From positions 62,001 to 126,000 of the forward strand of contig DATJQJ010000047.1 in the NCBI GenBank assembly GCA_035505975.1: 64,000 nucleotides of DNA, in the 5' to 3' direction. Within the stretch, counting starts at the first letter, position 1; each line of letters opens with the position of its first letter. Source of the stretch: CAIKOD01 sp035505975. GTDB taxonomy: Archaea > Halobacteriota > Methanomicrobia > Methanomicrobiales > Methanospirillaceae. Positions 25,895-33,053 of this stretch are shown piece by piece. Under the pieces are notes generated by a model. The model worked only from the letters and a program-made list of their open reading frames with translations, did not search any database and was not told the DNA's origin. Both the position numbers and the translations under genes were made by a program.

Positions 25895-27058
25895 TCAGGG
25901 AATTATCTCGCACCCGTTAAATTTTGTATGAGAGAAAGCTTCACGGGTGATCGTCCCGTCAGCGATTAATTCTTTTACACGGGGGAATGCATCCAGAAGG
26001 ACCCGGAAAAGGTGCCGGACAGTACTGCATACGAGATCGGCCTCTTCTTCGGACCAGGGCTTTACGATCGAAGAATACAGGCACCGTCCACCGCAGAACG
26101 AACTGATGTCGCACTCCCTGCACCGGCCGCTCACCTCAATGGAGCCGAGGCGGTTCGGGTCCGATGCCGCTACTGTGCCCAGATAATAGTCTTTCATTCC
26201 TACCATGACCGGGCAGGGCGCGATATTTCCGTCCGTCATAATACTGTAATTCATGTAACCTGCGCCGCATCGCAGGCGGCTGTCCCGGGAATTGAGGAGG
26301 TCATCCATCGGGTCGAGGAACGGGTACCACTTCGGGACAATGCCGGTATTTTCGATACGGGACACCCATTCACCGGCAAGCCGGGTGATGCCGGGATTAT
26401 AGCTTGTCTCGACCCATCGCCCGAAATCACGGTACCTGAAGTCGTCCCAGAAGTTCGCGTCCATCTGCCAATGTATGGAGGAGAAAGAGAAGTCCCGGTT
26501 ATCTGCCAGATAGGTGACCGAATCAAAAATGTCCGTCTCTTCGCTTACCGTCATTCTTGCAATAAGTTCCCCTTCGTAACCATTGGCTATGACCCGATGA
26601 AGGTTTGCGATGATCCTGCCATACGTGCCTTCCCCGCGGTTCCTGTCGGTGAGAGCCTCGCAACCGTCGATCGATACGAGTATCGTCTCGAATTTTCCTA
26701 TGACATCAGGATCGAGCCGGTGAAGCAGGGTACCGTTTGTCTGCAACATGAAACGGCTGACCGGAGCCTCGTTCACAATTCTCTGTATCAGGTCGGGTTT
26801 CAGCAGGGGTTCGCCGCCGTAAAACGTGAGGACGGCATCAGGATCGGCTGCAAGGAACCCAAACAGCACATCAGGGGCGATCATGAAATCGGCCGGTAGT
26901 TCGGTATCGATGTTGATCCCCATATCCCCGGGTGTATATGAAACGCCGGGCATGAATGCCTTACCCCGGCAGTAACGACAGCAGAGATTGCAGTCATCGG
27001 TAAGGACGAGATGAAAAAAAACCATAGTATCGTTCAGCAGCTGATATCCCCAGGACAT
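25895..27058 (-). CDS. radical SAM/SPASM peptide-modifying enzyme
   Basis: A 387-residue radical SAM enzyme. The SAM cluster motif is CNLCCRYC, and GGEPLL follows. The C-terminal SPASM region carries cysteines for auxiliary clusters (LRCGAGYMNYSI, APCPVM, CRECDISSFCGGRC). It resembles the archaeal AF1577/Mhun_1560 groups (TIGR04084/TIGR04083) that are predicted to modify ribosomal peptides. No cysteine-rich precursor is visible next to it. The start is uncertain: ATG 27025 (MVFFHLVLTDDCNL) fits relatives better than 27058, and neither has a clear ribosome site. Confidence 0.85.
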   Translation of the reverse strand: MSWGYQLLNDTMVFFHLVLTDDCNLCCRYCRGKAFMPGVSYTPGDMGINIDTELPADFMIAPDVLFGFLAADPDAVLTFYGGEPLLKPDLIQRIVNEAPVSRFMLQTNGTLLHRLDPDVIGKFETILVSIDGCEALTDRNRGEGTYGRIIANLHRVIANGYEGELIARMTVSEETDIFDSVTYLADNRDFSFSSIHWQMDANFWDDFRYRDFGRWVETSYNPGITRLAGEWVSRIENTGIVPKWYPFLDPMDDLLNSRDSRLRCGAGYMNYSIMTDGNIAPCPVMVGMKDYYLGTVAASDPNRLGSIEVSGRCRECDISSFCGGRCLYSSIVKPWSEEEADLVCSTVRHLFRVLLDAFPRVKELIADGTITREAFSHTKFNGCEIIP

Positions 27059-27091
27059 TGATGGATTGGCGACATGATGGTATCGGCCGGT

Positions 27092-27925
27092 CTAGGGTCG
27101 TCTTCGTGTCCGGTAAAAGCCAATAGCGAACGACAACGCAGCAAGGGGAATGAGCGCCGGGATAGCGAGCGGTTTTGTTGTCGGCTTTGCGGTAGGGCTT
27201 GTCGTCGGTGGGGGGTTCATGACGGCGGCGATGTTCCCCTGGGCATCGAGTGCATTCAGGAGCTCTTTTTTGTTCTTTATCGCATCCTCGTGTTTCGGAT
27301 TAATCTCGAGGGCACGGTCGTAGGCCTGGAGCGCCTCCTGGTATCTCCCAAGTTCTGAAAGGGCTTTCGCCCGGTAGTCCCACAGGTCGGCATTGTATTT
27401 CGCATCGTTCGGGTGCACCCGTATTTCACGGTCCGATATGGTGATCACCTCGGAAAATGCAGCCCTGGCATCGTCCATCTTTCCGGTGTTTTTGAACAGC
27501 ATGCCTTTGCTGATGTAGGCACGCATATCGTTCGGGTTGATGGAGATGGCACGGTTATAGGAATCGAGCGCCTCGGTCACGTTCCCGGAGGCGAGTAGTT
27601 CATCGCCCCGGTTCACCCATGCCGTCCCAAAAAAAGGATCCAGCCGCGTCGCCTCCCCAAATGACCGTATCGCCCCGGTGGTATTTCCAAGCCTGACCTG
27701 CGTCTCGCCGAGCTTGTTCCAGGCGATGCTGTTGTACGGGTCGAGCGTCACCGAGGTATTGTAGGCATCGAATGCCTGGTCATATTGCCCCTGGCTGTAG
27801 AGCAGGTCTCCTTTCTGCGCCCACGAGAGGGCCATGTCGAAGGAGGTATCCGCGAGCACCGGTGAGACGAGGATAAGGAACACCAGTGCCGGGGACAATA
27901 CCTGTATCACCCGCCAGACCTTCAT
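27092..27925 (-). CDS. secreted TPR-repeat protein with C-terminal anchor
   Basis: A 277-residue protein with a signal peptide (MKVWRVIQVLSPALVFLI.. LADTS). Five to six TPR units of 34 residues follow (for example NSIAWNKLGETQVRLGNTTG and AYISKGMLFKNTGKMDDA). After a Thr/Pro-rich linker a C-terminal TM helix ends in YRTRRRP, a membrane anchor seen in many methanogen surface proteins. TPR folds bind proteins; the partner is unknown. A palindrome GCAACTAAGTTGC (27928-27940) covers the bases just before the ATG. It lies 33 bases upstream of the radical SAM gene and may be cotranscribed with it. Confidence 0.85.
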   Translation of the reverse strand: MKVWRVIQVLSPALVFLILVSPVLADTSFDMALSWAQKGDLLYSQGQYDQAFDAYNTSVTLDPYNSIAWNKLGETQVRLGNTTGAIRSFGEATRLDPFFGTAWVNRGDELLASGNVTEALDSYNRAISINPNDMRAYISKGMLFKNTGKMDDARAAFSEVITISDREIRVHPNDAKYNADLWDYRAKALSELGRYQEALQAYDRALEINPKHEDAIKNKKELLNALDAQGNIAAVMNPPPTTSPTAKPTTKPLAIPALIPLAALSFAIGFYRTRRRP

Positions 27926-28036
27926 ATGCAACTAAGTTGCTTGGGGTCTAATGAATATTATGTATTGTATGTTGGCATAGGGAAGCGTGGTATATCCCGT
28001 AATATCCTTCGAAAATCTTCTCTTTTTCATGAGACC

Positions 28037-28534
28037 TCACACCAACCCCATTATCTTCCCGGGGTTAAACCAGGTAATTTCAGGATTGCGACTGATTAAT
28101 TCCGATTGTTCGGTTGCGTTGACGGGTCCGGTCTGTATGGATTGCGGAATGAAATTGAACACACAACTGACACCACAAACCATGTTGTCGTAACGGACGG
28201 GTAGTACCAACGAATGGACGGAAAAATAGGGAACAGAGCAGGATATCCGGAATTTTACTACATCCTTGTTACCTGAGGATGTTGGAAAAGGGGTTGGCAC
28301 CAATTGGTGAACCGGGATCAGTATCTTCGGCGATGCTTGATCTCCGGTATTTGCCTGGCTGGTGTTATCAGGACCCGGGAAAACCGAGACCTGTCGATGC
28401 GGCAGTTGAGAATACGGAGTCGCATAGGGGACATTTAAACCGGCATATACGATTGGGAGAGATGCCAGGCATAGTAAGAGGACAACTAAGACCCCCGTTA
28501 CATTGACATGGAAGGACCCTTTTCCCGATGACAT
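28037..28534 (-). CDS. predicted secreted protein of unknown function
   Basis: A 165-residue frame with a convincing signal peptide (VTGVLVVLLLCLASLPIVYAG) and a Pro/Ser/Thr-rich mature part with three cysteines (SCSVPYF, VCGVSCVF). No family recognised. AGGGAT lies five bases before the ATG. The signal peptide is the main reason to accept it; the rest has little predicted structure, so it could be a decayed gene. Confidence 0.5.
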   Translation of the reverse strand: MSSGKGSFHVNVTGVLVVLLLCLASLPIVYAGLNVPYATPYSQLPHRQVSVFPGPDNTSQANTGDQASPKILIPVHQLVPTPFPTSSGNKDVVKFRISCSVPYFSVHSLVLPVRYDNMVCGVSCVFNFIPQSIQTGPVNATEQSELISRNPEITWFNPGKIMGLV

Positions 28535-28899
28535 CGATTATCCCTGGTTGATCTAACAATAAAATCACGATATTCAATAAATTATCAGGATGGGACAGTA
28601 TCGAAATCGTTGATTTCAGGTATGGGTCAGGAAAAATCATATTCAATGTCGAGGGCTGATAGAATTTCATCGCTGGCGGCCTCGGGAAGTTCACCGGATA
28701 ACATAGAGACAGTATACGAAGGATCAATCAGTCATGAGTTCCCGGCGACGATGATCCCCTGCCTGGCCAAAACGGATTTGGAACCGATACCGTTGATACA
28801 GCGGGGAGGCACAGCCATGAGTGATGTACCGGTCAAGTTAATGTTACCAAGAGGATCAGGGTGAGATAGAATAAAATCCTCATTAATGATATCTTAACT
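28535..28899. other. intergenic region, no supported gene
   Basis: About 365 bases between the secreted protein and the small membrane protein. An 84-codon open frame is present but has no ribosome site, no recognisable domain and mixed composition; it may be a remnant. The right end carries the promoter and dyad of the next gene. Confidence 0.4.
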
Positions 28900-28926
28900 C
28901 TGGTATCACACTGAAAATGATACCAG
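28900..28926 (+). promoter_or_regulatory. perfect 9-bp dyad before the small membrane protein gene
   Basis: CTGGTATCA (28900-28908) and TGATACCAG (28918-28926) are exact reverse complements around a nine-base spacer. The dyad ends 18 bases before the ATG at 28945 and just before GAGGTG. A TATA-like GAATAAAAT lies at 28868-28876, so the dyad would cover the transcription start or the first bases of the leader. It could be a repressor operator or an RNA hairpin. Confidence 0.55.
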
Positions 28927-28944
28927 AAGCGAGGTGAACGTTAT

Positions 28945-29238
28945 ATGACAACATACAAGTTGAAAAAGTTAGATATATGGAGCGTCGCAAAAATTGGAGC
29001 AGTTTTAGGGTTAATTTGGGGAATAATCTGGGGTATTGTAATGGCCCTGTGGATTGGAAGTCTGGGGATCATTGCAAAGAGCCTGTTCCCGATGGCAGGA
29101 CTTGGAGCAGGTCTGGCATTCGTTTCCATGGTAATTTTCGGATTAATAGCCGGTTTCATTGGAGGGGCAATCTGGTCCTTTATCTATAACATTGCCGCCG
29201 GTTTCGTAGGTCCGATACAATTGGATCTCGAAGTGTAG
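28945..29238 (+). CDS. small Gly-rich integral membrane protein
   Basis: A 97-residue protein with two to three TM helices. After MTTYKLKKLDIWSVAKI come a Gly/Trp-rich helix pair (GLIWGIIWGIVMALWIG) and a final helix (AGFIGGAIWSFIYNIAAGFVG), then LDLEV. It resembles DUF3566-like proteins (LKKLDxWSVAK). GAGGTG lies eight bases before the ATG, and a perfect dyad precedes that. Function unknown. Confidence 0.8.
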   Translation: MTTYKLKKLDIWSVAKIGAVLGLIWGIIWGIVMALWIGSLGIIAKSLFPMAGLGAGLAFVSMVIFGLIAGFIGGAIWSFIYNIAAGFVGPIQLDLEV

Positions 29239-29322
29239 TCCTCATCCATGAATTTTACTTTTTTAGCGGTGTTTTCTCTTTTGACATTGAGACAGATGAT
29301 GGTTTTTCTCAGGATTTATTGA

Positions 29323-29489
29323 TGTAAGGTTAAACCCAACGTATCAGGTGCACCTGGAAATGTTGACTCCAGGCTCAATAAATCAGAGCAAACTATCGAG
29401 CAATTGACTGAAATCACCAGGGAAAACAGGATGGGCTCGTCGTGATTCGAACACGAGATCTTCGCCGGGTCGAGGCGAGGGTCAGGTGA
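29323..29489 (+). pseudogene. C-terminal remnant of tRNA-nested coiled-coil gene (left copy)
   Basis: An open stretch without start reads a coil-like segment (VDSRLNKSEQTIEQLTEITRENR) and meets a stop at 29443-29445. With a one-base frameshift at the edge of the tRNA repeat it would continue DGLVVIRTRDLRRV and stop at 29489. The same tail is encoded by the right copy at 31399-31793. It therefore looks like the end of a second member of that gene family, broken by one base. Inference from two short segments. Confidence 0.45.
29430..29467 (-). repeat. att-like direct repeat: 3' half of tRNA-Val (left end)
   Basis: The 38 bases are identical to 31737-31774. They correspond to the tRNA-Val 3' half: anticodon-stem 3' strand, T-arm, acceptor strand and discriminator. 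No complete tRNA can be formed here. This is the footprint left when an element integrates into a tRNA 3' end and restores the gene on the other side. Confidence 0.85.
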
Positions 29490-29555
29490 CCGAGCCTGTT
29501 GCAGGCGGAGATCCATGAGCATATACTTCTAGGGCCCTTGTCGAGGCGGAGGCCA

Positions 29556-30239
29556 TTAATCTACTATCGTATTGTCGTACCATTTTCTAATCTGCTCTCG
29601 AATAGTGACAAATGTTTGTTTCACAAGAAAAACGTCACTATGCATTGCTTTTTCTATTCGGATAACTTGAGTTCCTTTATTTTTTAGCAATTGACATCCT
29701 TCAGAGATTTCGGGGGCATCCCGCTCGGCGTATAAAATTAGTACTTCCCCCTTGTGATGTTCAGCTTTCCATACAGGTAATTCCTCTTGCAAGGTTAGTA
29801 GATTCATAATGTCTGACGGTCGTACTCGATAACTACGCATCACTTTAAGCATCTCCCGAGTTTGTTCACTGTACTTCTTGCTTAATGACGGCGAGATTGC
29901 AATGCAATAATCTACATTGCTCAAAAGGGCTAGCCGACCACCAAGAGAATGGCCTACAACTGTAATTTTACCGAAAGGGCGACAGAACCGAATTGCTGCC
30001 TCTAAATCATTTCTAATATCCCCATCCAGTTTGAGAGGGTGTTCTCCATGGCCGCGGAGGTCGATGACACATGATAAAAGCCCTGTTTTTGCTATTTGAA
30101 ATCCCAATCCAAGCTGTTCTTCTTTATTTCCACCATATCCATGAACAATAATCACGCTACCACAAGGATGAGATGGTCGGATTAAAATCGCAGGGATCTC
30201 ACAATTATCTCCTGAAATGAAATGGCATTTTATTTCCAT
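29556..30239 (-). CDS. alpha/beta hydrolase (serine esterase/lipase-like)
   Basis: A 227-residue cytoplasmic hydrolase. The oxyanion strand is IIVHGYGGNKEEQ. The nucleophile elbow is VGHSLGGR, the acid is Asp in YAERDAPE, and the base is His in KAMHSDVF. Length is compact and complete. It lies inside the tRNA-bounded islet, and codon use is more A/T-ending than in neighbours, which fits acquisition. The substrate is unknown. Its end is only about 70 bases from the left repeat. Confidence 0.85.
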   Translation of the reverse strand: MEIKCHFISGDNCEIPAILIRPSHPCGSVIIVHGYGGNKEEQLGLGFQIAKTGLLSCVIDLRGHGEHPLKLDGDIRNDLEAAIRFCRPFGKITVVGHSLGGRLALLSNVDYCIAISPSLSKKYSEQTREMLKVMRSYRVRPSDIMNLLTLQEELPVWKAEHHKGEVLILYAERDAPEISEGCQLLKNKGTQVIRIEKAMHSDVFLVKQTFVTIREQIRKWYDNTIVD

Positions 30240-30373
30240 ACATTCGATATTTATACCTCATTCAGGAAAAAGTTCGGGGCGGGACTACAATTGGAATTGT
30301 TGGGTACTTACTCGGGTTTTTGGAATAAGTCAAATGAGAAAAAATATTAGAACTAAATGATACACAATTTTTT

Positions 30374-30964
30374 ATGGCACAATACTTCCCGACGGAATTA
30401 GCTTCTTTATACTTCATAATTGTGGTAATTCTCTGGATATTGGGCGAAATTATTGGATCTACAATAACCCCAGCTATCCGACGTCGTGGAGTTGAAATTG
30501 AAAGGAAAGACAAAGGATCTCGCATTATTATCTTCGTAGGAACATTCCTCGCCATTTTTATTGCTTTCGAATTGAAAGCGTATAATATTGGAACACTCCC
30601 TGAATGGATGACGTATTTCGGTACAACTTTAATGCTCATGGGAGTAATATTCAGGCAGTGGTCGATATCTGTTCTCGGAAAATACTTCTCTCAATCAATT
30701 GGAATTCAAAAAGGTCAGAAAATTGTTAAATCCGGGCCATATCGTTATGTCCGTCATCCGTCCTATACGGGTGCATTCCTGATTTGGTTGGGAATTGGAT
30801 TTGCCCTCCAATCATGGGTTGCAGTCATTATTATTCTTGTAATTTATGGCCTGATCTTTGGATATCGAATGAAAATGGAAGAAGAAATGTTGATTTCAGA
30901 ATTTGGGGATGAATATAAACAATACATGAAAACCACGAAAAAAATCATACCATTTATACTTTAG
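30374..30964 (+). CDS. isoprenylcysteine carboxyl methyltransferase-like membrane protein
   Basis: A 196-residue protein with about five TM helices. The C-terminal SAM-binding signature of the ICMT/PEMT group is clear: SGPYRYVRHPSYTGAFL, then EEEMLISEFGDEYKQYM near the end. Family members methylate prenyl-cysteine carboxyls or lipid head groups; which applies here is unknown, since archaea are not known to prenylate CaaX proteins. AT-rich and inside the islet. Confidence 0.85.
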   Translation: MAQYFPTELASLYFIIVVILWILGEIIGSTITPAIRRRGVEIERKDKGSRIIIFVGTFLAIFIAFELKAYNIGTLPEWMTYFGTTLMLMGVIFRQWSISVLGKYFSQSIGIQKGQKIVKSGPYRYVRHPSYTGAFLIWLGIGFALQSWVAVIIILVIYGLIFGYRMKMEEEMLISEFGDEYKQYMKTTKKIIPFIL

Positions 30965-31398
30965 AATAATCATCCGTGAAGAAAACAAAAGATGAAGGGG
31001 GAATATCTTACTATAACTTGAATACCGGGGCGAAACATCGCAGGCCCGGCGTCTCACCATCACTCTACATTCGTCATAAAGAGGCTCTCGGACACTCACT
31101 GCGCGATGCCAGCGAACAACCAATCTCGAAATTCCGGCCCCGGCTCATTAAATTACCCGTAAATATCCAAAGGACATCCCCATACTAATGAGATACGGGC
31201 ATATTAATCCACTCACCTTGTGTCAAGCGGCGTAGGGCCCGGCCTCACACCCTCTTCTCGATGTGATTATCGGCCCCGCCGCTCGTTGGCGCCCCGAAAA
31301 ATACTAAAATTGAACGTAGCAGCCGCAGATTTGCATTATCTCTTCACTATTCTAAATCTTTATATAAACCCTGACGCTAAAACCACAATTAGATTAAT
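30965..31398. other. intergenic stretch of the islet
   Basis: About 430 bases without a supported gene. A 24-base piece at 31273-31296 (GCCCCGCCGCTCGTTGGCGC..) resembles part of the dispersed-repeat core. The right end carries the promoter of the tRNA-nested gene (TTTATATAA, 31359-31367). Confidence 0.4.
31359..31367 (+). promoter_or_regulatory. TATA box of the tRNA-nested gene
   Basis: TTTATATAA, a strong archaeal TATA box, about 36 bases before the ATG at 31399. It implies a short leader and shows that the now broken gene had its own promoter. Confidence 0.55.
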
Positions 31399-31694
31399 AT
31401 GAGATCTCTTGGATCGACCAAGATTGGGAGACAGACATCCAGACCGGGGACATCGTACCCCCTCGTAAGGCTTCCACACGAGTACAATGACCTTGTGGGA
31501 CATTCTGTCGCACTTTACGACATCCTTATCTAGGACGCTAAGCCATTGCCCTAGTGTTCGATACGGATGTTGCACAACATGTTGCACAACAAGATACGAT
31601 GAAAGACTCAATAATTGAGAGCAATTCGATAACGGCACTCGAAAAACGCATAACTCTTCTTGAGGCTGCGCTCGTGGGCGCTCGAGAAACAATG

Positions 31695-31720
31695 GAGCCC
31701 GCATCCGCAGATGCGGGCTC
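31695..31720 (-). terminator. perfect 11-bp hairpin downstream of tRNA-Val
   Basis: GAGCCCGCATC and GATGCGGGCTC form an exact inverted repeat around CGCA, 19 bases beyond the tRNA-Val 3' end on the minus strand. It may end or process the tRNA transcript, but only a weak T-rich stretch (TTGTTTCTC) follows. Confidence 0.5.
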
Positions 31721-31736
31721 TATTAATAAAATAACA

Positions 31737-31774
31737 GATGGGCTCGTCGTGATTCGAACACGAGATCTTCGCCG
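31737..31774 (-). repeat. att-like direct repeat within tRNA-Val (right end)
   Basis: Identical over 38 bases to 29430-29467; here it is the functional 3' half of the intact tRNA-Val gene. Confidence 0.85.
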
Positions 31775-31812
31775 TGTGAAGGCGACGTCATAACCAGCTA
31801 GACCACGAGCCC
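31739..31812 (-). tRNA. tRNA-Val (CAC)
   Basis: A complete cloverleaf of 74 bases including the discriminator A. Acceptor GGGCTCG pairs with CGAGCCC. The D-arm holds GGTCTAGCTGGTTATGAC. The anticodon stem TCGCC/GGCGA encloses the loop TTCACAC with anticodon CAC, and the T-arm is CGTGTTCGAATCACG. CCA is not encoded. It lies three bases downstream of tRNA-Gly on the same strand, so the two are probably cotranscribed. Its 3' half is duplicated 2.3 kb away. Confidence 0.96.
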
Positions 31813-31815
31813 GTA

Positions 31816-31886
31816 TGCATCGACCGGGAATCGAACCCGGGCTATAGGCTTGGAAGGCCTAAGTCATGCCTCTAGACCATCGATGC
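31816..31886 (-). tRNA. tRNA-Gly (UCC)
   Basis: A complete 71-base cloverleaf with discriminator A. Acceptor GCATCGA pairs with TCGATGC. The anticodon stem TAGGC/GCCTA encloses CTTCCAA with anticodon TCC, and the T-arm is CCGGGTTCGATTCCCGG. CCA is not encoded. First of the two-tRNA unit; TTAAAAG lies about 20 bases upstream as a possible TATA element. Confidence 0.96.
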
Positions 31887-31994
31887 GCGGAGAATATGCC
31901 TTTTAACTATGGAGATACTGGACATTAATATTTTTGTTCTGATTCGGGATCCGGCGTCCTTTCCGCCTCCCTGAAAAAAGTATTATTCTTCCGG

Positions 31995-32873
31995 TTAGTA
32001 GTATCCTTTTATCTCGGCTTCCACTTTCTCAAGGGCTGCAAGCCTCTTTTCGAGTGGAGGATGTGTCGAGAAGAGCTCGAGCAGTGTGTTCCCGGAGAGA
32101 GCCGGGATGATGAAAAACGCATTCGAACCTTCGATTTTTGCCTTCGCTACCGGCGGAACCGTGTCCATCCTGCCGCTGATCTTGGTGAGTGCCGACATGA
32201 GTGCCCTGGGGTTGTTCGTGATGTATGCAGATCCACGGTCTGCTGCGAATTCACGGTACCGTGACAGGGCCATGATCAGGATCTGGGATACGAACCACAC
32301 GACGACCGCTACGAGTCCGGCGATGATCCAGGCGCCCTGATCGCGTCTCCCGAAGAGCGAGGCGAACAGGAAATTCTGCATGATGACCGCTGCGATCATT
32401 GCCATGAAGCTCGCGATGGTCATGGTCAGCACATCCCGGTTTTTCACGTGCGAGAGCTCGTGAGCCAGGACAGCTTCCAGTTCGACTGGTGTCAGAATCC
32501 TCATGATCGAATCGGTGCATGCGACCACCGCATGCTTCGGACTCCTTCCCGTCGCGAAGGCATTCGGGACCGGGCTCTGCATGATCGCGATCTTCGGCAT
32601 CGGGAGGTCTGCCTCTGTACAGAGCTTCGCGACCATCTGGTGAAGTTCCGGGTATTCGTCTTCCTGGATTATCCTCGAGCCCGTGCTCCACAGCACGAGC
32701 CTGTCAGAGAAGAAGTACTGGACGACGGCCATCAGTGCCACGATCACGATCAGGTAGTTCAGCCCGAGCCCTAGGTACCAGAGAACGGCTATGAAGACCA
32801 GGTATACTATCAGGAGCAGGAACATCGTCAGCATGACCCTGCCTGTCAGTCCCCAGTCACGTTTCCATTTCAT
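31995..32873 (-). CDS. htpX: membrane protease HtpX (M48 family)
   Basis: A 292-residue zinc metalloprotease of membrane quality control. Two N-terminal TM helices (about 10-55) precede the catalytic HELSHVKNRD, with two further TM helices after it. The third zinc ligand lies in YREFAADRGSAY. THPPLEKRLAAL closes the domain. The start at ATG 32873 gives the family N-terminus (MKWKRDWGLTGR); the longer frame reads promoter sequence, and an AT-rich TATA-like element lies about 35 bases upstream. Confidence 0.95.
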   Translation of the reverse strand: MKWKRDWGLTGRVMLTMFLLLIVYLVFIAVLWYLGLGLNYLIVIVALMAVVQYFFSDRLVLWSTGSRIIQEDEYPELHQMVAKLCTEADLPMPKIAIMQSPVPNAFATGRSPKHAVVACTDSIMRILTPVELEAVLAHELSHVKNRDVLTMTIASFMAMIAAVIMQNFLFASLFGRRDQGAWIIAGLVAVVVWFVSQILIMALSRYREFAADRGSAYITNNPRALMSALTKISGRMDTVPPVAKAKIEGSNAFFIIPALSGNTLLELFSTHPPLEKRLAALEKVEAEIKGYY

Positions 32874-33053
32874 ACTGAGTATCGATTCGCTATGTCCGCT
32901 CTTAAAATATTCGCAAATAGCAAAAAAATCGTGGCAAAACAGGTCATTTTCCCGGTCTTTCGCAGGTGCCTCATCGCGACGCACCGCAGGACACAAAAGT
33001 CCTGCCAGGATATAACCATAAGCTTTTTTCAGCCCGGCATCGGATGGGTAACT

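Larger units (their letters stand above)
29430..31774. mobile_element. islet bounded by tRNA-Val 3'-end repeats
   Basis: A 2.3-kb segment lies between direct copies of the tRNA-Val 3' half. Inside are an alpha/beta hydrolase (minus), an ICMT-like membrane methyltransferase (plus), about 400 bases without a supported gene, and a decayed small gene. By eye it is richer in A+T than the flanking genes. No integrase, replication or transfer gene remains, so it is a relic or a passenger segment. The intact tRNA is at the right end. Confidence 0.7.
31399..31793 (+). pseudogene. tRNA-nested small gene (frameshifted), tail encoded antisense to tRNA-Val
   Basis: The first frame reads 44 codons: MRSLGSTKIGRQTSRPGTSY, then PLVRLPHEYNDLVGHSVALYDILI and a stop. 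A second frame opens a few codons later (AIALVFDTDVAQHVAQQD) and continues as a coiled coil (ITALEKRITLLEAALVG) into the tRNA. It ends DGLVVIRTRDLRRVKATS, translated from the antisense strand of tRNA-Val. The two halves look like one gene split by a stop and frameshift. Small archaeal genes ending inside tRNA genes are known to me from methanogens, but I cannot name this family. A hairpin at 31695-31720 lies within the reading frame. Confidence 0.5.

Noticed and set aside
28610..28864. 84-codon plus-strand frame
   Set aside because: Readable composition but no ribosome site, no TATA at a useful distance and no recognised motif; possible remnant only.
30976..31188. 70-codon plus-strand frame inside the islet
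   Set aside because: GTG start without ribosome site, basic low-information sequence; not supported.
32892..33053. 54-codon upstream extension of the DUF1917 gene
   Set aside because: It covers the divergent htpX promoter and reads unstructured sequence; ATG 33054 fits the family start.
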